From: Saprospiraceae bacterium
GTDB taxonomy: Bacteria > Bacteroidota > Bacteroidia > Chitinophagales > Saprospiraceae
Assembly (NCBI GenBank): GCA_029251525.1
Contig: JAQXDE010000014.1
Span: forward strand, 62,001-126,000
Direction: 5' to 3'
DNA length: 64,000 nucleotides
This document shows, in pieces, positions 1-8,695 of the stretch (position 1 is its first letter; each line of letters opens with the position of its first letter). A program made the translations under genes and the position numbers. The notes beneath the pieces were generated by a model. The model ran no database searches. It was not told the DNA's origin and saw nothing but the letters and a program-made list of their open reading frames with translations.

Positions 1-1
1 T

Positions 2-481
2 GATGCAGAATTGTATAATGCAAGCTACGAGCTGATTAATAATCCTGATGCGACTTTGACAATAACAAATAGTGAGGGAAAAGACTTTAATTTCACATTT
101 AGTAAATCCGGTAAATCTTATACATTACGAGATAAGGTTTTCCCTGTCGGAAATTATAAATTCAGAGGAACTGTAAATAATGCAGGCGAGCAACTAGTTT
201 ATAATGGTAAATTTAGTGTCCAACCGATTCAACTAGAAAGTTTCGAGACAACAGCGGATCATGGTGTTTTAAAATTATTAAGCGAGAAATATGGAGGCTC
301 ACTAATTTATCCAAATAACATCGCTTCGATTGGGACAACCTTGATGGAGAGTCCAATCAAGCCAGTGATATATACCACCACAAAAACAAGAACGATCATT
401 AATTTGAAATGGATATTCTTTACTTTACTCGGTTTGTTAATTTTAGAATGGTTCATACGTAGGTATTTCGGAGCCTACTAA
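2..481 (+). CDS. C-terminal part of a large BatA-like/VWA-type membrane protein (5' end outside window)
   Basis: The frame is open from the left edge, so this is the 3' end of a longer gene; the first TTG/ATG codons inside the window are not its start. The visible ~159 residues are a beta-rich extracytoplasmic region ending in one transmembrane helix (about the last 25 residues, with an EWF then two arginines) and a short tail. This architecture, with an ADH motif and a GG-x-L-I-Y-P stretch before the helix, is what I recall from the C-termini of Bacteroidota proteins with BatA/VWA relatives. The function of the family is unclear. The missing N-terminus should show the BatA-type helices. Confidence 0.7.
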   Translation, partial: DAELYNASYELINNPDATLTITNSEGKDFNFTFSKSGKSYTLRDKVFPVGNYKFRGTVNNAGEQLVYNGKFSVQPIQLESFETTADHGVLKLLSEKYGGSLIYPNNIASIGTTLMESPIKPVIYTTTKTRTIINLKWIFFTLLGLLILEWFIRRYFGAY

Positions 482-538
482 AACATTAAGGTAAAAAGTT
501 ATAAACCTTAACCTATAAGTAAAAGTATAACTTTTGGA

Positions 539-1201
539 ATGATTTATGAATCTCATATATCAGTTTTACATACTATAAAAAAACTGATTATGACACCAGC
601 TGGAACTTTTTGGTTATGGTTTGATAAAAACAGAACTAAGTTTTATGCCATTAAAGAGGTTTATGACCAAAAATTATACTTGGAACTTCAAACCAAATTG
701 AGAGAATTCCATCCACAACTTACCTTTCAAATTGGTGGTAAACTAGACACTCCAATTCGTTCTTTAACAATATCAGCTAATGGAGTTATTACTAACTTTG
801 GAAAAGTTGAAGAATTGGTTAATAGTGCTCCAATCTTTCAAAACTGGGATGTGATAGCCTTCAAACCTGCTGATGGTTTCGGAATAAAGGTTAATGTGGC
901 TGGAATTATTTTTGATCCAAAAAAATTAAAGTTTATTCCAATTGAGTTAGTAGAATTTCCAGACGTGAATGCTATTCGAATTTATATGTCAGAGTATGAA
1001 GAGAAGAGAGAAGAGCTTTTCCAAATTGGTTTAATCGCACTTCTAGAAGCTTGTTTAGGTGAAAAAATTGCTGCAACACAAATCAATTATGTTGATATTA
1101 AATCTTATCCTGAATCACCGGAAGAATATCAAATGTCAGAAGAATTTATTTTACTAGAAGATTATATCGAATATCGGAGGGATCAAATAAGGTGTAATTA
1201 A
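539..1201 (+). CDS. Conserved hypothetical protein (Bacteroidota)
   Basis: A 220-residue soluble protein with no signal peptide or membrane segment. It starts with W-x-W-F near residue 27 and has the block LTISANGVITNF followed by VEELV and a W-D-V-I-A-F-K-P segment. I recall this pattern from a widespread uncharacterised Bacteroidota family of similar length whose members also read 'W-F-x-x-N' at the N-terminus. It starts at ATG 57 bases after the preceding gene and is followed 19 bases downstream by a terminator. No catalytic residues or function can be assigned. Confidence 0.75.
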   Translation: MIYESHISVLHTIKKLIMTPAGTFWLWFDKNRTKFYAIKEVYDQKLYLELQTKLREFHPQLTFQIGGKLDTPIRSLTISANGVITNFGKVEELVNSAPIFQNWDVIAFKPADGFGIKVNVAGIIFDPKKLKFIPIELVEFPDVNAIRIYMSEYEEKREELFQIGLIALLEACLGEKIAATQINYVDIKSYPESPEEYQMSEEFILLEDYIEYRRDQIRCN

Positions 1202-1220
1202 TAAAAAAGAATTTTTATTT

Positions 1221-1256
1221 AAAAAACTATTTGACGGAAGCATCAAGTAGTTTTTT
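1221..1256 (+). terminator. Intrinsic terminator after the hypothetical gene
   Basis: A stem of about 11 pairs (AAACTATTTGA against TCAAGTAGTTT, one G-U pair) with an 8-base loop is followed by a run of T. It lies 19 bases past the stop codon at 1201. Confidence 0.85.
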
Positions 1257-1349
1257 TATTTTACATTCTATAACTTTATTTTTCTAAATGAATGGTTGAG
1301 AATTTTCTAAGTCAAAAGAAAATAGTTTGCGTTCCAAAATAGTAAATCA

Positions 1350-2453
1350 ATGAAATACCAAATCCAAAACATCGACGAAATCGACTCCCCCGCTCTAGTT
1401 GTTTATCCTCATTTAGTTCAACAAAATATCGATCGCATGAAAGAAATTGCTGTCGATGTCAATCGTTTACGTCCTCATGTCAAAACTCATAAAATGGCAG
1501 AAGTAGTAAAAATGCAAATGGACAATGGTATAAAAAAATTCAAATGTGCCACCATTGCCGAGGCTGAAATGTTAGGCCAAGCTGGTGCAGTAAGTGTATT
1601 GCTATCCTATCAACCTGTTGGTCCAAAAGTTAACCGCCTAGCGGCAATAGTCGAGCAATTTCCACAAACAAATTTTGCTTGCCTCGTTGACGATCTTGCG
1701 GCAGCTAAAAATATTTCGAGAATATTTTTATCAAAAAATAAAACTATTGAAGTTTGGTTAGATCTAAACGTAGGACAGAATCGAACTGGTATTTTTGCAG
1801 ATAAAAGAGCTCTTGATTTATTGTATTTTTGTAATAAACTAGATGGAATCTCGCCAGTTGGATTTCACGTTTATGATGGACATATTCGAGATGATAATTT
1901 TGAAAAAAGAAAAAAAAGAAGTGATGAATGTTTTTTGTTAGTAGAAAAGTTATTAACCAAACTTAAAAAATCAGGCCATCAAATACCTAAAATTGTTGCT
2001 GGAGGATCTCCAACTTTTAATGTGCATGCACTAAGAAAAAATATAGATTGTAGCCCAGGAACTTGTTTATTTTGGGACTATGGCTATCAAAAAATGTTAC
2101 CAGAACAAAAATTCAATTGGGCTGCATTAGTTATTAGCAGAATCATTTCTAAACCAAGTGATCATTTGCTTTGCGTCGATTTGGGACATAAAAGTATCGC
2201 TGCTGAAAATCCCTTTCCTCGAGTTCATTTTATAAATTTACCTGATGCCAAACAAATTTCTCAAAGTGAAGAACATTTAGTTCTAGAGGTGGGAGACAAT
2301 TCAAAATTTCAGTTAGGTGACGTACTTTACGGAGTACCGATTCATATTTGCCCTACATGTTCCTTATATGAAAAAGCGATTATAGTTGATGAAAATGGTT
2401 GGGCTAAAAAAGAATGGAAAGTCATTGCGAGAGATAAGAAAATTACTATTTAA
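1350..2453 (+). CDS. D-threonine aldolase / D-serine dehydratase-like PLP enzyme
   Basis: This 367-residue protein has the N-terminal alanine-racemase-type barrel and the C-terminal beta domain of the DSD1/D-threonine aldolase family (fold-type III PLP enzymes). The PLP lysine is in RPHVKTHK (residues 41-48; K45 by family position). A metal site is visible as H331-x-C333 in HICPTC. VVAGGSPTF (about 220) is a typical phosphate-binding loop. Family members cleave D-threonine/D-allo-threonine to glycine and acetaldehyde or deaminate D-serine; the substrate cannot be read from sequence. The gene is monocistronic in appearance, with a terminator upstream. Confidence 0.88.
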   Translation: MKYQIQNIDEIDSPALVVYPHLVQQNIDRMKEIAVDVNRLRPHVKTHKMAEVVKMQMDNGIKKFKCATIAEAEMLGQAGAVSVLLSYQPVGPKVNRLAAIVEQFPQTNFACLVDDLAAAKNISRIFLSKNKTIEVWLDLNVGQNRTGIFADKRALDLLYFCNKLDGISPVGFHVYDGHIRDDNFEKRKKRSDECFLLVEKLLTKLKKSGHQIPKIVAGGSPTFNVHALRKNIDCSPGTCLFWDYGYQKMLPEQKFNWAALVISRIISKPSDHLLCVDLGHKSIAAENPFPRVHFINLPDAKQISQSEEHLVLEVGDNSKFQLGDVLYGVPIHICPTCSLYEKAIIVDENGWAKKEWKVIARDKKITI

Positions 2454-2665
2454 AATCTTAATCATAAAAAAGCAACCTCTGTTTACTCAAATAATATATT
2501 CATTGAATTGAGATGTAGATAAAATTCATCTCAATATAAATTCCCTTATCCCATATTAACCTCAATGCTAACTCTATCACCTATCCATACGCTACTAAAA
2601 TTATTTTAGTAGGAATATCCTGATTGTAGATTCGCATTATCAAAATTAAATTCCTCCTATTTTTT

Positions 2666-2994
2666 TTAACTTATGATTTGTTGTCTCAAATAGATTCCGA
2701 AAAAAACCGACCTATACCCCAACAAGTAACACCTTCTAGGATACATCGAATTCGATCTTGATTATGTAAAATCGTTAATAGTTCTCGCAAAGACCCTCCT
2801 ATTCCATGTTCAGCTTCAACATTTACATTCAGTAAATATTTTCCAACAATATCTAGAGTATTAAAAAGTAAACCTAATAGATTAATTTTTATTTCAGTTT
2901 GTGCAAAGGTGATATCCAAAATTGCAAATATGAAAAGTACTACTGTGATAAATTTTATCAGAAATTGATTTTTTTGTAAAAAAAATAATACTTT
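2666..2994 (-). pseudogene. Decayed outer-membrane (DUF3575-like) protein gene
   Basis: On the minus strand an open stretch after a stop at 2995-2997 reads a hydrophobic leader ending in F-A-Q (signal-peptide-like), then EIKINLLGLLFN and a segment of the kind 'Y-L-L-N-x-N-V-x-x-E-x-G-I-G-G'. I recall this from the N-termini of small Bacteroidota outer-membrane proteins of the DUF3575 type. No ATG precedes the leader. After GGSL the frame loses similarity, and near 2690 a T-rich tract separates it from a short GIYLR-type C-terminus in another frame. The gene appears to have lost its start, its middle and its frame. It could instead be chance coding in AT-rich DNA, but the leader plus mature N-terminus argue against that. 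Confidence 0.45.
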
Positions 2995-3209
2995 TTATCG
3001 GTGTAAATGAAGTACTAAAAGTTGAATATGAACAATTTTATCAACTTAAATAACTCATACAATCCCCACTTTTTTTCAAAAAATAACTTTTAAATAACAA
3101 ATTTCTCTGTTTCTATTTTCGTTTTAAAAAGTCATAATACCTAGTTGAGAATATTTACCTAAATTTGATAATCCCAATCTATTTCTAACAGATAAAATAT
3201 TATTAAAAA

Positions 3210-4688
3210 ATGAAAAAGAGTAACATCATCTGGACCAGAACATTTTTTCTAACTCTTGCTATACTGATTATTTCAGCATGTTCTAGAAATCCGATTACTG
3301 GAAAAAAAGAGGCATTTGTAATGAACGAATCAAGAGAACAAGCATTAGGTGACCAAGCTGACCCAAGTATCATAGCAAGTTTTGGGTTGTATCCGGATCA
3401 AACTTTGCAAAAATTTATAGACACCAAAGGTCAACAAATGGCTAGGATTTCTCATAGAAGTCATCTACGATATGAATTTAAAATTCTAGACTCTCCTGTT
3501 GTAAATGCATTCGCTTTACCCGGTGGATATATTTATTTTACACGTGGAATTATGGCTCACTTTAATAATGAAGCAGAATTTGCTGGTGTACTTGGTCATG
3601 AAATTGGGCACATCTCAGGACGACACTCAGCCAAGCAACAACGAAATTCAATTCTAACTCAAGTGGGAATGATTGCAGGAATTGTACTTTCGAAAAAATT
3701 TGCTCAGTATGCAGAATCTGCCGGTCAAAGCATGCAGTTATTGATGTTAAAAAATGGACGTGATCATGAGACTCAATCTGATCAAATGGGAGTCGAATAC
3801 TCCACTAAAATTGGGTATGACGCAACCTACATGGCTGGTTTTTTTAAAACATTAAATCGATTATCGGGGGGAGATGAAGGGCAAAGAATACCTACTTTCA
3901 TGTCCACTCATCCTGATCCATTAAACAGATATACCAAGGTTGGTCAATGGGCAAAAAAGGAACAAACAAAATATCCAAATAGAGAATTCAAAGAAAATAG
4001 AAATCAATATCTTCGAATGTTGGAAGGATTAATTTACGGAGAAGATCCTCGACAAGGTTACAAAGAAGGGAATACTTTTTATCATCCTGAATTAAAATTT
4101 AAATTTCCCGTTCCTACAAACTGGCAATTAGCAAACTCACCTCAACAAGTTCAAATGGCTCCAAAGAATGGAAAAGCTATGATGATTTTTACTTTGGCTC
4201 CTGAAAAAACATTGAATGAAGCTGTTAATAATTTTATAACTAAAAATAAACTACAAAAAAAAGAGGAGGCTAATTTGACGATTAATGGATTTCCTGCAAA
4301 AGCAATTATAACTGAACAAGTTGATCCAAATCAAGTAGATGAAAATGAACAAGCAATTGTTACTTTAAAAATTGTTACTTATTTCATTCAGGATGGCTCT
4401 ACCATTTATACTTTTCATGGAATGTCCGAACCTTCCGACTTTATAGAGTACAAAAACCTCTTCCGAAATACAATGGAAGGATTTGAAAGGTTAACCGATC
4501 CCTCTAAAATAAAAGTTCAACCAGATCGTATTCATATTATTTCAATTAATTCACCTTCAACACTTTCAGTTGCTTTGAGGAACGCAGGTGTCAAGTCCGA
4601 TCAATTCGATCAAATGGCTATTGTCAATGGAATGCAATTAACTGATCAATTGAAAAAAGATCAATTGATTAAAGTTTTGAAAAAATAG
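3210..4688 (+). CDS. M48-family zinc metalloprotease, lipoprotein
   Basis: A 492-residue protein with a lipoprotein signal peptide: a hydrophobic stretch at residues 10-23 ending in I-S-A-C, with Cys24 as the lipidation site. The M48 catalytic motif HEIGH is at residues 130-134, with the third ligand expected in the 'D-H-E-T-Q-S-D' segment near 190. The C-terminal part (about 300-490) carries a ligand-binding-like domain and an RIHII...IVNGM tail often found in BepA-like periplasmic M48 proteins. A role in periplasmic or outer-membrane protein quality control is inferred from the family. It is monocistronic, with a hairpin 18 bases after the stop. Confidence 0.9.
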   Translation: MKKSNIIWTRTFFLTLAILIISACSRNPITGKKEAFVMNESREQALGDQADPSIIASFGLYPDQTLQKFIDTKGQQMARISHRSHLRYEFKILDSPVVNAFALPGGYIYFTRGIMAHFNNEAEFAGVLGHEIGHISGRHSAKQQRNSILTQVGMIAGIVLSKKFAQYAESAGQSMQLLMLKNGRDHETQSDQMGVEYSTKIGYDATYMAGFFKTLNRLSGGDEGQRIPTFMSTHPDPLNRYTKVGQWAKKEQTKYPNREFKENRNQYLRMLEGLIYGEDPRQGYKEGNTFYHPELKFKFPVPTNWQLANSPQQVQMAPKNGKAMMIFTLAPEKTLNEAVNNFITKNKLQKKEEANLTINGFPAKAIITEQVDPNQVDENEQAIVTLKIVTYFIQDGSTIYTFHGMSEPSDFIEYKNLFRNTMEGFERLTDPSKIKVQPDRIHIISINSPSTLSVALRNAGVKSDQFDQMAIVNGMQLTDQLKKDQLIKVLKK

Positions 4689-4705
4689 ATTTGCAATTGC
4701 TTTAA

Positions 4706-4735
4706 CCGAGTCACTATTTAAAAATCGTGGCTCGG
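4706..4735 (+). terminator. Terminator-like hairpin after the M48 protease gene
   Basis: CCGAGTCAC pairs with GTGGCTCGG (one G-U pair) around a 12-base loop. The following T tract is short (ctatttcc), so termination may be weak. The remaining spacer up to 5033 holds a TAnnTTTG box and no gene that I can see. Confidence 0.6.
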
Positions 4736-5012
4736 CTATTTCCTTCACAACAACAATCATCAAACATCTCCTCTTTTTGTTGTTTTTTGGAAAATCACAT
4801 TTGATCCAGACACTATTTTTCTAGGATTAATTCCTTCGAGTGGATTTTAGCTATCACCAATTCGATTCTTCCGGATCGAAAAACTTGAAGTAGACCTAAC
4901 AAAACTTTCACTGTTGTACAAATAAATGTAAAGCCCTCGAATTACTAAATTAGTTTATAAAAGTAAACCTATCAACAATATAGAATCTTAAAAATTATTC
5001 AGCAATAGTTTC

Positions 5013-5020
5013 TATTTTTG
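5013..5020 (+). promoter_or_regulatory. Bacteroidota -7 box for rlmF
   Basis: TATTTTTG matches the Bacteroidota -7 consensus TAnnTTTG and sits 13 bases before the ATG of rlmF, giving a very short leader. No clear -33 TTTG is visible at the usual 19-base spacing. Confidence 0.5.
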
Positions 5021-5033
5021 TAAAAAGTAAAAA

Positions 5034-6026
5034 ATGGCGCAAAAAAAGAAAGTTCAATCAAAAACTAAATCGAAATTACACCCTCAAAATCCCCATCGAA
5101 AACGATATAACTTCAAAAAACTAATCGAGAGCTGTAAAGAACTTGCACCTTTTGTAATAAAAAATGATTTTGGCCAAGAGTCGATTAATTTCTTTGAACC
5201 CGAAGCTGTAAAAATGTTAAATACTGCTTTACTGAAACATTTTTACGGAATTGATTTCTGGGAAATCCCTCCACATTATTTATGTCCTCCAATTCCAGGA
5301 CGAGCAGACTATATTCATCACATTGCTGATCTTTTGAGTGCCTCAAATAATGGAAGAATCCCAACTGGTGAACAAGTGAATTGTATTGATATTGGCGTCG
5401 GGGCCAATTGCGTATACCCAATTATTGGAAATAAAACTTATGGTTGGAAATTTATTGGAAGTGACATCGACCCTAAATCTGCTAAAGTGGCCAATAAAAT
5501 TATCGACTCCAATCCTTCTCTCAAGGATAAAATCGAAATTCGTTTTCAAAAAAGGAAGAAAAATATTTTTAGAGGAATAATCAAAAAAGGAGAACAATTT
5601 GATTTGACAATTTGCAATCCTCCGTTCCATGCCTCAGCGGAGGAAGCCGCAAGAGGAACAAAACGAAAATTATTAAATATAAGTGAAAAAAAACCTTCAA
5701 AAACTGTTTTAAACTTTGGTGGAACAAACAATGAATTATGGACAAAAGGAGGGGAAAAGTTATTCATAAAAAATATGATTCAAGAAAGCAAGGAGTTTGC
5801 CAAATCCGTAAAATGGTTTTCCTCTTTAGTTTCCAAGAAATCCAATCTTAATGCCATTTATGATGCGCTACGAGAAGCAAAAGTAAAAGAAGTAAAGACC
5901 ATACCCATGGGTCAAGGCCAAAAAATTAGTCGCATCGTTGCATGGACTTTCACTCAACAAACCAATTCTTATCCAATTTCAAATTCTAAGAGGAAACGAA
6001 AATCGAAAAGTCTTATTGATGAATAA
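5034..6026 (+). CDS. rlmF: 23S rRNA (adenine-N6)-methyltransferase RlmF
   Basis: This 330-residue protein has a basic Lys-rich N-terminus and the full-length pattern of RlmF, which methylates N6 of A1618 of 23S rRNA using S-adenosylmethionine. The N-terminal LHPQNPHRKRYNF segment and PPIPGRADYIHH (about 86-97) are RlmF signatures. IDIGVGANCVYP (about 123) is the SAM-binding motif I, and CNPPFH (about 193-198) is the N6-adenine catalytic N-P-P-F motif. The tail is rich in Lys and Ser. It is a single gene with its own -7 box and is followed after 62 bases by the flavoprotein gene on the same strand. Confidence 0.93.
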   Translation: MAQKKKVQSKTKSKLHPQNPHRKRYNFKKLIESCKELAPFVIKNDFGQESINFFEPEAVKMLNTALLKHFYGIDFWEIPPHYLCPPIPGRADYIHHIADLLSASNNGRIPTGEQVNCIDIGVGANCVYPIIGNKTYGWKFIGSDIDPKSAKVANKIIDSNPSLKDKIEIRFQKRKKNIFRGIIKKGEQFDLTICNPPFHASAEEAARGTKRKLLNISEKKPSKTVLNFGGTNNELWTKGGEKLFIKNMIQESKEFAKSVKWFSSLVSKKSNLNAIYDALREAKVKEVKTIPMGQGQKISRIVAWTFTQQTNSYPISNSKRKRKSKSLIDE

Positions 6027-6046
6027 AAAATTATCAAAATAAAACC

Positions 6047-6054
6047 TAATTTTG
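6047..6054 (+). promoter_or_regulatory. Bacteroidota -7 box for the flavoprotein gene
   Basis: TAATTTTG followed by C lies 34 bases before the ATG at 6089 and fits TAnnTTTG(C). The -33 element is not clear. Confidence 0.5.
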
Positions 6055-6088
6055 CGCTACAACTAACTTTTGAAATTTTAATAAAAAT

Positions 6089-7303
6089 ATGAAAATTGCC
6101 ATCATTGGAGGAGGCGCAGCAGGTTTTTTTTCTGCCTTTTCTGCCAAGGAAAATTATCCAGATGCACAAGTTGCTATTTTTGAAAAATCAAGAAACTTTC
6201 TTTCCAAAGTAAAAATTTCTGGCGGTGGAAGATGTAATGTTACTAATGGCTGTACCGATATAAAAACCCTTTCTAAAGCATACCCTCGTGGTGGTAATGT
6301 CCTCAAAAAAGCGTTCCATATATTTAGCACTCAAGACACAATCGACTGGTTTGAATTACGTGGTGTCCCTTTGATGACCCAAGAGGATAATTGTGTTTTT
6401 CCCATTTCTCAAGACTCCCAAAGTATAATAGATTGTTTTCTAAAACAATCTAAAATGCTAAATATTAAAATTCATTTAGGACGAGGAGTTAAAGCTATCC
6501 ATCCTATCAAGGGTCAACTCAAGTTGGAATTTAACAAAGATGAATTTCCAGATGAAATTTTTCATAAAGTGATCGTGGCTACCGGTGGTTCTCCTAAACG
6601 AAGTGGGTTAGAATGGTTGGAAACTTTAGGTCATAAAATTGCAGAACCTGTTCCCTCTCTTTTCACTTTTAATATGCCTTCAGAAACAATCAGGGAATTA
6701 ATGGGCATCGTTGTCGAAGAAGCTTTAGTCAATATTCAAGGTACCAAATTAAAATCCGATGGACCTTTGCTCATCACACATTGGGGGATGAGTGGCCCAG
6801 CTATTTTAAAACTATCTGCCTTCGGTGCAAGACTATTAAGTGAAATGAATTATGAGTGTAAAGCGCAAGTGAACTGGGTCAACGAGGTAAATGTTGAGGT
6901 TGTTAGAGGGGAATTAAAAAAAATCATAAAAGAAAATTCCCAAAAATTATTAACCAATTATCGTCCTTATCTTTTACCTGAAAGGCTTTGGCATTATTTA
7001 TTAAAAAAATGTGACTATCCTGAAAATAAAAGATGGAATGAACTAGGAAAAAAAGGATTAAATAAATTGATCACAATATTAACTAATGATATTTACGAGG
7101 TAAAAGGGAAAACTACCTTCAAAGAAGAGTTTGTTACTTGTGGAGGCATTAGTCTAGAAAGTATCCATTCAAAAACATTTGAAAGTAAGGCTTGTAAAAA
7201 TTTATATTTCGCTGGTGAAGTAATGGATTTTGATGGGATCACAGGTGGATATAATTTTCAATCTGCATGGACAACTGGATTCATTGCTGGAAAACTAAAT
7301 TAA
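6089..7303 (+). CDS. BaiN/HI0933-family FAD-dependent oxidoreductase
   Basis: A 404-residue flavoprotein. The N-terminal dinucleotide-binding motif is IIGGGAAGFF (residues 4-13), the family signature KVKISGGGRCNVTN is near residues 42-55, and a second glycine motif ATGGSPKRSG is near 167. The C-terminal FAD motif LYFAGEVMDFDGITGGYN (about 372-389) is diagnostic for the HI0933/YhiN/BaiN group. Some members reduce C=C bonds of bile-acid intermediates, but for most the substrate is unknown, so only an oxidoreductase call is justified. It is convergent with the reductase gene downstream. Confidence 0.9.
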   Translation: MKIAIIGGGAAGFFSAFSAKENYPDAQVAIFEKSRNFLSKVKISGGGRCNVTNGCTDIKTLSKAYPRGGNVLKKAFHIFSTQDTIDWFELRGVPLMTQEDNCVFPISQDSQSIIDCFLKQSKMLNIKIHLGRGVKAIHPIKGQLKLEFNKDEFPDEIFHKVIVATGGSPKRSGLEWLETLGHKIAEPVPSLFTFNMPSETIRELMGIVVEEALVNIQGTKLKSDGPLLITHWGMSGPAILKLSAFGARLLSEMNYECKAQVNWVNEVNVEVVRGELKKIIKENSQKLLTNYRPYLLPERLWHYLLKKCDYPENKRWNELGKKGLNKLITILTNDIYEVKGKTTFKEEFVTCGGISLESIHSKTFESKACKNLYFAGEVMDFDGITGGYNFQSAWTTGFIAGKLN

Positions 7304-7378
7304 ATGAGTAATTCTGATATTTTTTACTTTTCGAAATGAATAAAAAAAATCATTTCAAATTACAATAAAAAGTCTTGA

Positions 7379-8251
7379 TCAAAAGCTGGAGGATAATTTC
7401 TTTAAATTATCCTCCAACTTTTTTGGTGAAAAACCATATGTAAATGCTTTGTTAGAAACTAAAGAAACATCAGCAGGACGCTTTGCTAGCATTTTCACAT
7501 CTTTCTGTAAAGATGGAATAATTAAGTTTTCATCTAACCCAAAATGTAATGCCATCTTTGTTGAAAAATCAAATCGAGACATTCTTTCTGGCCCTCCTAA
7601 ATGAAAAACTCCACTTGTTTCATTTTTCAGCAAAGCAAAGATTCCTTGAGCAGCATCTCCTCCAGAAGTAGCTGTTCGATATTCATCTGTAAAACAATAA
7701 ATATTTTTCCCTTCTTGCAAATCTCGCAGCCATGCACTCATAAATCCAAATCCATTTTTTGGCAAACCATACATTAAAGGCATCCGTGCGATAATTGCTT
7801 CTGGAAAAACCTTTAATACATATTGTTCTGCTTTTAACTTTTGTTTCCCATAAACCATAATTGGATTGAGTGATTCAGAAACTGAGTAAGGGGCATTTTC
7901 TCCATCAAAAACTAAGTCGGTGGAGGTAAATAAAAATGCAATATTTTGAACAGCACAATACTGAGCTAGGTATTTAGTTACTTCGACATTAATAATTCCT
8001 GAAAGAGGATCTCGTTGACAATCATTAGGATTAGAATTGGCTGCTAAATGTAAAACAGCATCAAATTTATTTTTTTCTAAGAAGATAGAAACAGCAGCTT
8101 GGTTAGTCAAATCGAGTTGTTGAAGATGAATATTTTTCATCTCAGGTTTTGTTTTATTATAAACTCCTATAATTTCAAAATCACTTTGTAAATGATAAGC
8201 GATATGCCAACCTAGGAAACCTGATATGCCTGTAACGAGTAATTTTTTCAT
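7379..8251 (-). CDS. NAD(P)-dependent sugar-nucleotide reductase (RfbD/SDR-extended type)
   Basis: A 290-residue extended short-chain dehydrogenase. It has a Rossmann start KKLLVTGISGFLGWHIA, LAANSNP near residue 72 (the L-A-A-x-x-x-x motif of RfbD/MAT2B proteins) and a catalytic Y-G-K-Q-K (about 133-137) in VYGKQKLKAEQYV. RfbD-type enzymes reduce dTDP-4-keto-rhamnose. The family has broad members, so a specific sugar is not assigned, although rfbC lies 15 kb away. The last 13 codons form part of a perfect hairpin that serves as terminator for the convergent upstream gene. Confidence 0.82.
   Translation of the reverse strand: MKKLLVTGISGFLGWHIAYHLQSDFEIIGVYNKTKPEMKNIHLQQLDLTNQAAVSIFLEKNKFDAVLHLAANSNPNDCQRDPLSGIINVEVTKYLAQYCAVQNIAFLFTSTDLVFDGENAPYSVSESLNPIMVYGKQKLKAEQYVLKVFPEAIIARMPLMYGLPKNGFGFMSAWLRDLQEGKNIYCFTDEYRTATSGGDAAQGIFALLKNETSGVFHLGGPERMSRFDFSTKMALHFGLDENLIIPSLQKDVKMLAKRPADVSLVSNKAFTYGFSPKKLEDNLKKLSSSF
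7387..7416. terminator. Bidirectional terminator embedded in coding sequence
   Basis: A 13-base perfect inverted repeat (TGGAGGATAATTT / AAATTATCCTCCA, 4-base loop) lies between two convergent genes. On the plus strand it is followed by a CTTTTTT run, so it can end the flavoprotein transcript. On the minus strand it precedes GCTTTTGA. Its whole length lies inside the final codons of the reductase gene. Confidence 0.8.
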
Positions 8252-8430
8252 ACAGTTTTATCTTCGATAAAATGATCAAATAAATCAACTAACTCCTCTT
8301 CTAAATATTCAATACCTAGTGATCGATTTAATCAGATCATTTCAATTAAATCTTTCCCGTAAAAAAGGAAGGAAGAATTATTAAATTTATGAAAGACACA
8401 ATTATTTACCCTTTTTTAAAAAGGTTTTTA

Positions 8431-8690
8431 TCAAAATTTAAGGCTAGGAAATTGCCTCTTTAAAAAAGTAAATGCAAACATACTTCCAAAAACAACATTA
8501 GTAAAAACTAATAATCCACCACCTTTAATTAAAGTAATTCCTTAGTCAAATAATACTCCTTAGTAAATCATAACAAGTATTTCTATTGACTTTGCATAAG
8601 GAATAGCTGTATGGAAATATATTGTTGCATTGTAAAAAGCAATACTACTTCTAAAAACTCCTTTTGAAATTTTCCAAAAAACCTGTACAA
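8431..8690 (-). pseudogene. Remnant of a small membrane-protein gene
   Basis: Between the reductase and the symporter genes the minus strand has about 44 sense codons, including a hydrophobic IEILVMIY segment, then TAA. The same frame continues with two short blocks broken by another stop (GVLFD, then GITLIKGGGLL). A neighbouring frame then continues as TNVVFGSMFAFTFLKRQF before a stop at 8431-8433. Read together they look like two membrane segments of one small protein with two nonsense codons and a frameshift. I do not recognise the family. The rest of the 8252-8695 spacer shows nothing else. Confidence 0.4.
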
Positions 8691-8695
8691 CTATT

